Shown here in pieces: positions 55,233-63,562 of a stretch of 64,000 nucleotides of DNA. Origin of the DNA: Tessaracoccus sp. MC1679 (GTDB lineage Bacteria > Actinomycetota > Actinomycetes > Propionibacteriales > Propionibacteriaceae); NCBI RefSeq assembly GCF_014164775.1, contig NZ_JACJGB010000004.1, positions 124,001-188,000 of the forward strand, written 5' to 3'. The notes under the pieces were generated by a model, which searched no databases, was not told the DNA's origin, and saw only the letters and a list, made by a program, of their open reading frames with translations. Position 1 is the first letter of the stretch. Each line of letters opens with the position of its first letter. The translations under genes and the position numbers were made by a program.

Positions 55233-57782
55233 TTGCTGAAGCTCACCGATCCCGTCGCCACCGATCCCGATTCCCTCTACGAGCGGTTCACGTCGTGGGC
55301 CGAAGGGCAGGGCCTCTCGCTCTACCCCCATCAGGACGAGTCCGCCATCGAGCTGTTCACCGGTAACAATCTGATCCTGTCCACGCCGACGGGTTCGGGG
55401 AAGTCGATGGTGGCGCTGGCGGGGCACTTCGCGGCGTTGGCGACGGATCGGGTGAGCTTCTACACCGCACCCATCAAGGCCCTGGTGAGTGAGAAGTTCT
55501 TCGCACTGTGTCAGGTCTTCGGCGCGGACAACGTCGGCATGGTCACCGGTGACGCCTCAGTCAACGCGGACGCCCCCATTATCTGCTGCACGGCCGAGGT
55601 GCTGGCCAACATCGCGCTCCGCGAGGGGCGGGCCGCCGACGTCGGCCTCGTCATTGCCGACGAGTTCCACTTCTACTCCGAGCCGGACCGGGGCTGGGCG
55701 TGGCAGGTGCCGTTGCTGGAGCTCCCCCAGGCGCAGTTCCTCCTGATGAGCGCCACCCTGGGCGACCTCACCGCGCTCGCGGAGGACCTCACGCGCCGCA
55801 CGGGCCGCGCCACGAGCCTGATCAGCGACGCGGAGCGGCCGGTGCCGCTGCTGTTCGAATGGTCCATGACCCCGCTCCAGGAGCGGGTTGTGGACCTCAT
55901 CCAGGAGCAGAAGGCGCCGGTCTACGTCGTTCACTTCACGCAGGCCGACGCGCTGGAGCGCGCCCAGTCGCTGCTCTCGCTCAACCTGATTACCAAGCAC
56001 GACGGCGCCCGGATCGCCGAGGAGATCGGGGCGTTCAGGTTCGGGCCCGGCTTCGGCAAGATCCTGTCCGGACTGGTGCGCCGCGGGATCGGCGTGCACC
56101 ACGCGGGCATGCTGCCGAAGTACCGGCGCCTCGTCGAACAGCTGGCTCAGACCGGGCTGCTCAAGGTCATCTGCGGTACCGACACACTCGGCGTGGGCAT
56201 CAACGTCCCCATCCGCACCGTGCTGTTCACCGGGCTCGCCAAGTACGACGGCACGCGGGTGCGGCGCCTGCGCTCGCGCGAGTTCCACCAGATCGCGGGC
56301 CGCGCGGGCCGCGCCGGCTTTGACACGGTGGGTTTCGTGGTGGTGCAGGCCCCGGAGCACGTGATCGAGAACGAGCGCGCGTTGGCCAAGGCCGGCGACG
56401 ATCCCAAGGCCAGGCGCAAGGTGGTGCGCCGCAAGCCGCCCGAGGGATTCGTCGCCTGGAGCGAGGACACCTTCGACAAGATCGTGGTCGCCGAGCCGGA
56501 GCAGCTGGTGTCGCGGATGCAGGTCACCCATTCCACGGTGCTCAACATCGCGCAGCGACCAGGCAGCGGTGCACAGTCCATGCGTGCGCTGATCGAGGCG
56601 TCGCACGAGCCGTCCGGCCGGAAGCGCGAGCTCACGCGGCGAGCCCTGGCCCTGACCCGGGCGCTTCTGCGCTCGGGCGTGCTGGTGAAGCTCAGCGCCG
56701 CGGATCCGGATGGCCGGTGGTGCGCCATGTCCGAGGGCGTCGGGGACGATTTCGCTCTCAACCAGCCCCTCGCCCCGTTCGCGGTGGCGTCGCTGGCGCT
56801 GCTGGACCCGGACTCACCCACCCACCACCTCGACGTCGTCTCCATCATCGAGGCGGTGCTGGAGGACCCGTTCCAGGTGCTGCTGGCTCAGCGGTTCGTG
56901 GCCCGCGGCGAGGCGGTGGCGCAGATGAAGGCAGACGGGGTGGAGTACGACGAGCGGATGGAGCGCCTCGAGGAGATCACCTGGCCCAAGCCCCTCGACG
57001 AGCTCCTCCAGCACGCCATGGGCATCTACGCCCAGTCGCACCCCTGGGTGGAGGCCTCCAAGCTGTCACCCAAGACCGTCGTGCGCGACATGTGGGAGCG
57101 GGCGATGAGCTTCAACCAGGCCGTGTCCTTCTACAAGCTCCAGCGCAGCGAGGGCGGACTGCTGCGCTACCTGTCGGACGCGTACCGGGCGCTGCGCCAC
57201 ACCGTCCCGGACGAGCATCGCACCGAGCAGTTCGACGACCTGGTCGAGTGGCTGGGGGAGACGGTCCGCCAGACCGACTCGTCCCTGCTCGACGAGTGGG
57301 AGGCCCTGACGGATCCGGACAAGGTGGCTGCGGCCGTCGCAGCCGCGGCGCTGGGGGCACCCCCGCCGCCACCGAGGCCGGTGACCGGCAACGAGCGCGC
57401 CTTCACCGCCATGATCCGCACCGCGATGTTCCGTCGCGTCGAACTCGCGGCCCGCGACGACATCGCCGCCCTGGCTGCCATGGACGCCGAAGCCTCTGTC
57501 ATGGTCGATCCGCCGCTCGGGATCCTGATGGACGCCGACGCCTGGGACGAGGCCCTGGGGGAGTACTGGGACGAGCATGAGGACCTGCTCACCGACGGCG
57601 ACGCCCGCGGCCCGGGGCTCTTCCGGATCGAGAAGGGGCGCGAGCGCTGGACGGTGCTCCAGGTGATTCACGATCCTCAGGGCAACCATGACTGGATGAT
57701 CCGCGCCGAGGCGGATCTGGTGGCCAGCGATGCTGCTGGGTCCGCAGTGGTCCTCGCGGTTGCGTTCCAGCGCCTGGACTGA
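55233..57782 (+). CDS. DUF3516 DEAD/DEAH-box helicase
   Basis: An 849-residue helicase. Motif I is STPTGSGKSMVAL, motif II is DEFH in IADEFHFYS, motif III SATLGDL, motif VI QIAGRAGRAG. The large C-terminal DUF3516 region follows. Relatives act in RNA processing or RNA decay, though the substrate here is unknown. The TTG at 55233 matches the expected family N-terminus; GTG 55200, overlapping leuA, is an alternative. Confidence 0.85.
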   Translation: MLKLTDPVATDPDSLYERFTSWAEGQGLSLYPHQDESAIELFTGNNLILSTPTGSGKSMVALAGHFAALATDRVSFYTAPIKALVSEKFFALCQVFGADNVGMVTGDASVNADAPIICCTAEVLANIALREGRAADVGLVIADEFHFYSEPDRGWAWQVPLLELPQAQFLLMSATLGDLTALAEDLTRRTGRATSLISDAERPVPLLFEWSMTPLQERVVDLIQEQKAPVYVVHFTQADALERAQSLLSLNLITKHDGARIAEEIGAFRFGPGFGKILSGLVRRGIGVHHAGMLPKYRRLVEQLAQTGLLKVICGTDTLGVGINVPIRTVLFTGLAKYDGTRVRRLRSREFHQIAGRAGRAGFDTVGFVVVQAPEHVIENERALAKAGDDPKARRKVVRRKPPEGFVAWSEDTFDKIVVAEPEQLVSRMQVTHSTVLNIAQRPGSGAQSMRALIEASHEPSGRKRELTRRALALTRALLRSGVLVKLSAADPDGRWCAMSEGVGDDFALNQPLAPFAVASLALLDPDSPTHHLDVVSIIEAVLEDPFQVLLAQRFVARGEAVAQMKADGVEYDERMERLEEITWPKPLDELLQHAMGIYAQSHPWVEASKLSPKTVVRDMWERAMSFNQAVSFYKLQRSEGGLLRYLSDAYRALRHTVPDEHRTEQFDDLVEWLGETVRQTDSSLLDEWEALTDPDKVAAAVAAAALGAPPPPPRPVTGNERAFTAMIRTAMFRRVELAARDDIAALAAMDAEASVMVDPPLGILMDADAWDEALGEYWDEHEDLLTDGDARGPGLFRIEKGRERWTVLQVIHDPQGNHDWMIRAEADLVASDAAGSAVVLAVAFQRLD

Positions 57783-57852
57783 TCGCCGCCCCAATCCTTC
57801 CCCTCAGCTACGCTGCGCGCATCACCTCGCCCATCACGGAAGGCGTGTCTGC

Positions 57853-58812
57853 ATGCCCGGCACTCAGCGCGGCGTCACACTGCGATTCCTCGCCGAACCC
57901 ATGGACGCCAACGTCCGTGGGCTGATGAGCGCAGGCAAGGTGCTCGAGTGGATCGACAAGGCCGGCTACGCCGCAGCCGTCGGGTGGGCCGGCACCTATG
58001 CGGTGACCGGCTACGTCGGCAACATCCACTTCACGCGCCCCATCCACGTTGGCGACCTCGTGGTGGTCCAGGCCCGCGTCGTACTCACGGGCAGGACGTC
58101 GCTCCAGGTGGTCTGCACCGTCTCCAGCGGCGACCCGCGTTCGTCGGCGCGGGTGCTCAATACCCAGTGCGTCCTGCAGTTCGTCGCCATGGAGGACGGC
58201 AAACCGGTCCCTGTTCCCCCCTTCGAGCCGCGAGACGAGTGGGAGCGGGGCCAGCACGATCGGGCGCTGGAGATCAACGTGGCGCGCCGGGCCATCGAAG
58301 AGGAGATGGGGGGCCAGGAGTACGACGTCGAGACCGGGTCCTGCCGCGAGACCCTGCGCTTCCTGGCAGCGCCGACCGATGTCAACTGGGGCGGCAAGGT
58401 GCACGGCGGCTACGTCATGAACTGGATCGACCAGGCGGCCCAGGTGGTGGCCGAACGCTGGCACGCCGGACCGGTGGCCTCCGTCTTCGCCGGTGGCGTG
58501 CGGTTCTACCGCCCCATGTTCATCGGGGATCTCGTCGAAGTCACCGCGCGGCTGCTCCACACCGGCACCACCAGCATGCACATCTCCGTGCACGTCAGCT
58601 CGGGAGATCCCCGGACGAGGGACCTCAGGGAGACCACGCACTGCACCATCGTCTACTGCGGAGTCGATGAGAAGGGCCGGAAGCGACCCGTGCCTCCGTG
58701 GCAGCCGGTGCTGCCCGGCGACGTGGCCCTGGAGACCCATGCACGCGCCATGATCGACATCCGCCGGAAGCTGCTCCGGCCTGTGCCGAAGGAACTGCCG
58801 CCGGACCTCTGA
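57853..58812 (+). CDS. Acyl-CoA hydrolase with tandem hotdog domains
   Basis: A 319-residue protein with two hotdog domains: residues about 5-130 (LRFLAEPMDANVRGLMSAGK, WIDKAGYAAA) and about 165-300 (LRFLAAPTDVNWGGKVHGGY, WIDQAAQVVAERW). The second has the more canonical N-x-G-x-x-H-GG active-site pattern, the first lacks it, so catalysis is probably in the second. It cleaves acyl-CoA esters. ATG 57853. Confidence 0.85.
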   Translation: MPGTQRGVTLRFLAEPMDANVRGLMSAGKVLEWIDKAGYAAAVGWAGTYAVTGYVGNIHFTRPIHVGDLVVVQARVVLTGRTSLQVVCTVSSGDPRSSARVLNTQCVLQFVAMEDGKPVPVPPFEPRDEWERGQHDRALEINVARRAIEEEMGGQEYDVETGSCRETLRFLAAPTDVNWGGKVHGGYVMNWIDQAAQVVAERWHAGPVASVFAGGVRFYRPMFIGDLVEVTARLLHTGTTSMHISVHVSSGDPRTRDLRETTHCTIVYCGVDEKGRKRPVPPWQPVLPGDVALETHARAMIDIRRKLLRPVPKELPPDL

Positions 58813-58817
58813 GAGGC

Positions 58818-59582
58818 TCAGGCTGAGCCGAAGCGCCGCTCCCGGGATGAGTACTGCTCGACGGCGGCCCACAGGTCGCGGCGGTCGAAATCCGGCCACA
58901 GCCTGTCCAGGAAGATGAACTCCGCGTACGCGGACTGCCACAGCAGGAAGTTCGAGGTGCGCTGCTCGCCGGAGGAGCGCACGAAGAGGTCGACGTCGGG
59001 GATCTCGGGCTCGTCGAGGAACCGTGCGAACCGCTCCTCGGTGAGTCGGTCGGGGTCCAACTTGCCTGCCCGGGCCAGACGAGCGATCTCGCGGGCCGCG
59101 TCGACGATCTCGGCCCGGCCGCCGTAGTTGACGCAGAACTGCAGGGTCAGGGTGTCGTTGTGTCGGCTCATCTCCTCGGCCACTTCGAGTTCCTTGATCA
59201 CCGATCCCCACAGCCTCGGACGGCGGCCGGCCCAGCGGATACGCACCCCGAGGTCGTTGAGTTCGTCCCGGCGGCGGTGGATGACGTCGCGGTTGAAGCC
59301 CATCAGCCATCGCACCTCGTCGGGGGAGCGCTTCCAGTTCTCCGTGGAGAACGCGTACGCCGACAGGTAGGGGATGCCCAGTTCGACCGCGCCGTGGATG
59401 ACATCCAGCAGCGAGGCCTCGCCGCGGGCGTGCCCCTCCGTGCGCTTGAGCCCCCGCTGCTTGGCCCACCTTCCGTTGCCGTCCATCACGATCGCGACGT
59501 GTCTGGGGAGGGCCGCCCGGGGGATCTCCGGAGCTCTCGCTCCGCTGGGGTGCGGGGTGGGGCGGCGGCGGGGCATGGGCAC
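58818..59582 (-). CDS. uppS: Isoprenyl (undecaprenyl) diphosphate synthase
   Basis: This 254-residue cis-prenyltransferase has the catalytic [26 protein letters not shown] and the C-terminal [17 protein letters not shown]-like motif, here [20 protein letters not shown]. It makes the lipid carrier for cell-wall synthesis. GTG 59582 has TAGTGT six bases upstream; ATG 59576 is the alternative. Confidence 0.93.
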   Translation of the reverse strand: MPMPRRRPTPHPSGARAPEIPRAALPRHVAIVMDGNGRWAKQRGLKRTEGHARGEASLLDVIHGAVELGIPYLSAYAFSTENWKRSPDEVRWLMGFNRDVIHRRRDELNDLGVRIRWAGRRPRLWGSVIKELEVAEEMSRHNDTLTLQFCVNYGGRAEIVDAAREIARLARAGKLDPDRLTEERFARFLDEPEIPDVDLFVRSSGEQRTSNFLLWQSAYAEFIFLDRLWPDFDRRDLWAAVEQYSSRERRFGSA

Positions 59583-59613
59583 GCTCCGACACTACCCGCC
59601 TACACTCGATGCT
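59583..59613. promoter_or_regulatory. Compact divergent leaderless promoters of uppS and recO
   Basis: The whole 31-base gap holds two back-to-back -10-like boxes: TAGTGT on the minus strand (59594-59589) for uppS and TACACT on the plus strand (59601-59606) for recO, six bases apart. Each lies 6-7 bases before its start codon, so the -35 regions must lie in the opposite gene. Confidence 0.6.
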
Positions 59614-60336
59614 GTGCCGACCTATCGCGACCAAGCGGTGGTGCTGCGGACGCATCAGCTGGGCGAGGCGGACCGCATCATCACGCTGCTGACCCGCACC
59701 CACGGCAAAGTCCGCGCCGTGGCCAAGGGGGTGCGCAAGACCTCCAGCAAGTTCGGCGGCCGGTTGGAGCCGTTCCATCACGTCGACATCCAGTTCGCGG
59801 AGGGGCGAGGCTCGCTGGAGGTGGTCACCCAGGTGGAGGCACTCCACTCGAGCAGGCTCGCCGCCGACTACTCGCGCTTTACCGCCGCGGAGGTGCTGGT
59901 CGAGACGGCGGACCGCCTCGTCGCGGAGGAGCACAGCCCCGCCCTTCAACAGTTCCGCCTCCTGCTCGGCGCGCTGCTCGCGCTCGAGGCGGGTGAGCGC
60001 CCCGCGCCGCTGGTGGTGGACTCCTACCTGCTGCGGGCGCTGGCGGTGGCCGGGTACGCCGTGTCGACGAGGAGCTGTGCCGGCTGCGGGAGCGTGGACG
60101 TGCGCTGGTTTTCACCCGTGGGCGGCGGGGCGGTCTGCACCGGATGCCGCGCCTCGGGGGCCGGCCAACTGGACCAGGCGGCCGCCACGCACCTCGGCTC
60201 CCTGCTCAGCGGGGACTGGGCGGTGGCCCAGGCCACTGATCTCGCCACTGCCAAGCGGGTCGACGGCATGGTGGTCGCCTACGCCACGTGGCACCTGGAC
60301 CAGGCGCTCCGATCGCTTCCCTACTTCGAACGCTAG
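59614..60336 (+). CDS. recO: DNA repair protein RecO
   Basis: A 240-residue protein with the OB-fold N-terminus (YRDQAVVLRTHQLGEADRII, TRTHGKVRAVAKGVRK) and a zinc motif (CAGCGS ... CTGCRAS). It loads RecA with RecR. GTG 59614 has TACACT seven bases upstream; the long upstream extension runs through uppS and is rejected. Its stop shares the CTAG tetranucleotide with the convergent regulator's stop. Confidence 0.93.
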   Translation: MPTYRDQAVVLRTHQLGEADRIITLLTRTHGKVRAVAKGVRKTSSKFGGRLEPFHHVDIQFAEGRGSLEVVTQVEALHSSRLAADYSRFTAAEVLVETADRLVAEEHSPALQQFRLLLGALLALEAGERPAPLVVDSYLLRALAVAGYAVSTRSCAGCGSVDVRWFSPVGGGAVCTGCRASGAGQLDQAAATHLGSLLSGDWAVAQATDLATAKRVDGMVVAYATWHLDQALRSLPYFER

Positions 60337-60734
60337 CCCGCGGAACAGGTGCGGCAGAGACCGAAGACCTCCACGTCGTGCACCACCTCGGTGAAGCCAT
60401 TGGCCTGCGCGACGCGCGCTGCCCACTCCTCCACCTCGCGGGCGGCGATCTCGATCGAATAACCGCAGGACCGGCACACGAGGTGGTGGTGGTGACCAGA
60501 CGAACACCGTCGGTAGGTCGCCTCGCCATCCGGGGTCCGCAGCACATCCACCTCGCCGGCCTCGGCCATGGCCTGCAGTGCCCGGTACACGGTGGCCAGC
60601 CCCACCTTGGCGCCCACCTCCCGAAGTTGGTCGTGGAGTTGTTGGGCGGTGCGGAACTCCTCACCGCCCTCCAGGAGGTCCCGGACGGCGGCGCGCTGCC
60701 AGGTGTGGCGCGTGGTGGGTTTAGTGCTCGTCAT
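60333..60734 (-). CDS. zur: Fur-family zinc uptake regulator
   Basis: A 133-residue Fur-type protein with a winged helix (TAQQLHDQLREVGAKVGLATVYRAL in part), the metal site HHHHLVCRSCGYSIEI and CRTC near the C-terminus. Last gene of the znu operon, its start overlapping the end of znuB. The neighbourhood makes Zur the best call. Confidence 0.92.
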   Translation of the reverse strand: MTSTKPTTRHTWQRAAVRDLLEGGEEFRTAQQLHDQLREVGAKVGLATVYRALQAMAEAGEVDVLRTPDGEATYRRCSSGHHHHLVCRSCGYSIEIAAREVEEWAARVAQANGFTEVVHDVEVFGLCRTCSAG

Positions 60735-61710
60735 AGTGATCCCCATGGAGGGCGTGACGGTGGCCGTCGTGGACGTAGTCCAGGTGGTCGCCGTGCTGGA
60801 TCACCTTCACCCCAGGCGTGTGCGCGAACGAGTCGTCGTGCGCCTCGGCCTGGCGATAGGTGTGGGAGTGGCCGTGATCCTCGACGTAGGGGATGAACCT
60901 GGCGGAGCGACGGGTCCACCGGCCGAACACCCAGGACAACCCCAGCAGCAGAATGGCGGTGACGACGATGGTGGCGCCGGTTGCGGTGTCCAGGTAGAAG
61001 GAGCCGATGGTGCCGCCGACCGCGGCCACAACTCCCACACCCATGGCGCCGAAGAATGAGGTGGTGAAGCCGATGAAGATCTGCTGCGATGTGGCCACCG
61101 GGATCACCATGAGCGCACTGATCAGCAGCAGTCCCACCGTGCGCATGGAGACGGTCACCGTGATGGCAGCCAGGACCACCACGAGGAGGTTGAGGGCCTT
61201 GACCCTGATGCCCAGGACCCTCGAATAGTCCTCGTCGACGGAGACGGCGAACAGTCTCGGCGCGAGCCCGATGGTCAGGGCCAGGATGATCACGGCAAGG
61301 GCGACGATGAGGGCGATGTCACCCTCGCTCACCGAGGTCAGTGAGCCGAAGAGGAACGCAGACAGTCCTCCAGCGCCCTGGCCCGCGACACCGGCCATCA
61401 ACACACCCGAGGCGAGGCCGCCGTAGAACAGGATGGCCAGGCCCAGGTCTCCCGAGGCCCTCCCGTGCTGGCGCAACAACTCGACGGTGACAGCTCCCGC
61501 CACGGCGGTGACCACTGCGACGGGTAGTGGCGCCCACCCCGTCATGAGCGCCAGGCCGACACCCATGATCGCCACGTGCCCCAGGCCATCACCGAGCAGG
61601 CTCATCCGCCGCTGGACGATGAAGGTCCCGATGGCGGGGGCGATCAGGCCGCTGAGCAGCGCGGCGAGGAGGGCGCGTTGCATGAACGGCAGGCTGAGGA
61701 TCTCGATCAC
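60721..61710 (-). CDS. znuB: Zinc ABC transporter permease with His-rich tail
   Basis: A 329-residue ABC-3 permease with about eight helices (GTFIVQRRMSLLGDGLGHVAI near the N-terminus). After the last helix there is a tail of about 55 residues rich in His and Asp (EDHGHSHTYRQAEAHDD ... VHDGHRHALHGDHYDEH), likely a metal-binding cytoplasmic extension. The GTG start overlaps the znuC stop. Confidence 0.92.
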   Translation of the reverse strand: MIEILSLPFMQRALLAALLSGLIAPAIGTFIVQRRMSLLGDGLGHVAIMGVGLALMTGWAPLPVAVVTAVAGAVTVELLRQHGRASGDLGLAILFYGGLASGVLMAGVAGQGAGGLSAFLFGSLTSVSEGDIALIVALAVIILALTIGLAPRLFAVSVDEDYSRVLGIRVKALNLLVVVLAAITVTVSMRTVGLLLISALMVIPVATSQQIFIGFTTSFFGAMGVGVVAAVGGTIGSFYLDTATGATIVVTAILLLGLSWVFGRWTRRSARFIPYVEDHGHSHTYRQAEAHDDSFAHTPGVKVIQHGDHLDYVHDGHRHALHGDHYDEH

Positions 61711-62459
61711 GTGAAAGCTCCTGCAATCGGGTCGGACAGACCCACGACGGACGGCATGGTCAGGTCCGGGTCGCACTCATGGGCCCCGGTGGGCTCGGCT
61801 TCGACGACCAGACCGTCGCAGAGTGTAATCGAGCGGTGCAGGACCGTGCCCATCGGCCCGAGTTCGTGGAGCACCACCAGCAGGGCCAACCCCTCGTCGC
61901 CCAGGCGTGACAGCAGTTCTGCGATTCCCTGCTGGCTGTGCAGGTCGACTCCGGCAAGCGGCTCGTCCATCACAAGAAGGTCCGGGTGGGTGGCGAGGGC
62001 GCGGGCGATCAGCACCCGTTGCTTCTGCCCACCGGACAGGGCGCTGAAGGGCCAGCGGGCGCGAGCGCTCAATCCGACCAGGTCCAACGCTCGGTGCAGC
62101 GCGTCGCGGTCCTGCCTGCCCAGCCATTGGAACGGGCGACGGTGGGCCAGCCTCCCGGAGGCCGCCACTTCCCACACAGTCGCGTTTGCGACCGCCACGG
62201 AGGAATGTTGAGGCACGTACCCGATCCGGGACCAGTCACGGAACGTCTCCAGGGACTGCCCGAACAAGTCCACCGTGCCCTCCTGGTGGGGGACCAGGCC
62301 AAGCAATGCGCGGATCAGCGTCGACTTGCCTGAGCCGTTGCCACCCAACAGGGCAACGGCCTCGCCCTCCGCAACCGAGATCGACACGTCCCGGAGGACC
62401 GGCATGCCGCCCAGTGAGACGAAGAGTCCCTCGGCGTGGAGCGGATCAGCTGCAGTCAT
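61707..62459 (-). CDS. znuC: Zinc ABC transporter ATP-binding protein
   Basis: A 250-residue ATPase with Walker A GGNGSGKST, signature LSGGQKQRVLIARAL, Walker B LLVMDEPLAGVD and switch VLHELGPM. The ATG at 62459 overlaps the end of znuA by 14 bases. Confidence 0.93.
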   Translation of the reverse strand: MTAADPLHAEGLFVSLGGMPVLRDVSISVAEGEAVALLGGNGSGKSTLIRALLGLVPHQEGTVDLFGQSLETFRDWSRIGYVPQHSSVAVANATVWEVAASGRLAHRRPFQWLGRQDRDALHRALDLVGLSARARWPFSALSGGQKQRVLIARALATHPDLLVMDEPLAGVDLHSQQGIAELLSRLGDEGLALLVVLHELGPMGTVLHRSITLCDGLVVEAEPTGAHECDPDLTMPSVVGLSDPIAGAFT

Positions 62460-63387
62460 TGGCGGTGGAGAGTGCGGAGAGGTTGGCGCGCATGATCGAA
62501 GGGTAGTCCGTGCCGGGGGACTGGTCGGTGATCCCCTCCAGCGGATCGAGCACGGCTGTTTCGAGCCCGAGGTCCTCGGCAATTGAGGTCGCCACCGCGT
62601 CGGAGGTGAGCGTTTCGAAGAAGATCGTCGTGACGCCGTGGGCGCTGGCCTCGTCCTGGATCTCCTTGATCCGCGCCGGCGAGGGTTCATCGTCGGGGCT
62701 CACCCCGGAGATGCCGATCTCGGTCAGCTCGTAGCGGTTGGCCAGATAGTGGAATGCGGCGTGCGTGGTGATGAACTCGCGTCGGGCGCACTCATCGAGT
62801 CCGGCGGCGAGCTCGGTGTCCAGGACGCCGAGCGCAGACACGCTCTCGGCGGTACCGGCAGAATAGTCACCAGCGTGTTCGGGATCGATCTCGGCCAGCT
62901 GCGCGCCCAGCTCCTCCACGAGCGCGGCCATGCGGGTGGGATCCTGCCAGAAATGGGGATCGAACTCGCCATGGTCGTGTCCGTCATCGGCGGTGTGCTC
63001 CTCCTCCTCGGCGCCGTGGACATGCTCCTCGGCCACGGGAAGCAGATCGACCACCGTCGCCGCATCGAGGACCCGCTCGGCACCCGACTGCTCGATCGCA
63101 TCGTCGACCGCGGGCTGGAACCCGGAGAGATACACCACGAGATCCGCATCGGCCAGGGAGGCGATCTGCTGCGGCGTGAGCTCGAGATCGTGCGCCTCCG
63201 CTCCCGGGGTGGTGAGTGTCGTCACTGATCCGTGTTCGCCCAGGACGGAGGAGGCCGCCCACTCGAGTGGGTAGAAGGCCGCTACGACGTGAGGCGCGGG
63301 CTGGTCGGACGCGGGGGAGGATCCGCAGGCCGCGAGGAGCAGAACCGCAGCGGCGCTGACGCCGACGAGTCGAGACATGTGAGACAT
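62446..63387 (-). CDS. znuA: Zinc ABC transporter substrate-binding lipoprotein
   Basis: A 313-residue cluster A-I binding protein with lipobox AAVLLLAACGSS, a His-rich loop (EEHVHGAEEEEHTADDGHDH), and metal-binding His residues in DPHFWQDP and THAAFHYLANRYEL. ATG 63387 sits seven bases after GATAAT, fitting a leaderless start; ATG 63378 is possible. Confidence 0.93.
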   Translation of the reverse strand: MSHMSRLVGVSAAAVLLLAACGSSPASDQPAPHVVAAFYPLEWAASSVLGEHGSVTTLTTPGAEAHDLELTPQQIASLADADLVVYLSGFQPAVDDAIEQSGAERVLDAATVVDLLPVAEEHVHGAEEEEHTADDGHDHGEFDPHFWQDPTRMAALVEELGAQLAEIDPEHAGDYSAGTAESVSALGVLDTELAAGLDECARREFITTHAAFHYLANRYELTEIGISGVSPDDEPSPARIKEIQDEASAHGVTTIFFETLTSDAVATSIAEDLGLETAVLDPLEGITDQSPGTDYPSIMRANLSALSTANDCS

Positions 63388-63401
63388 GAGAACCATTATC
63401 A
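63387..63401 (-). promoter_or_regulatory. Zur-like box over the znuA -10 element
   Basis: TGATAATGGTTCTCA on the minus strand resembles the AT-rich TGAAAATNATTTTCA-type actinobacterial Zur palindrome (five of seven positions pair). It contains the GATAAT -10 box (63400-63395) and its end touches the znuA start codon. With zur in the operon this predicts zinc-dependent autorepression. Confidence 0.6.
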
Positions 63402-63508
63402 ATTAGACAAGCGTGGGCGTCAAACCCGATCGTCACGATTTGATAACTCCCTGACGAAAGTAATGCGCTGCGGGTGTCGACGGTGGCAATATCTCGACTG
63501 GAGCGCGC

Positions 63509-63522
63509 TTGACAACGATCGT
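63509..63522 (+). promoter_or_regulatory. Possible promoter/operator of the right-edge sugar-binding gene
   Basis: TTGACA (63509-63514) is followed at once by the palindrome ACGATCGT (63515-63522), 41 bases before the start codon. A -35 element with an adjoining regulator half-site pair is one reading. No convincing -10 was found at the usual distance. Confidence 0.35.
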
Positions 63523-63562
63523 CAGGCGATGAGTCAACTCCCACGCAAAGGAGCGATCTGTC

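Noticed and set aside
57808-59949. 713-residue minus-strand frame
   Set aside because: It runs antisense through the hotdog hydrolase, out of frame through uppS and antisense to recO; all three have strong family motifs.
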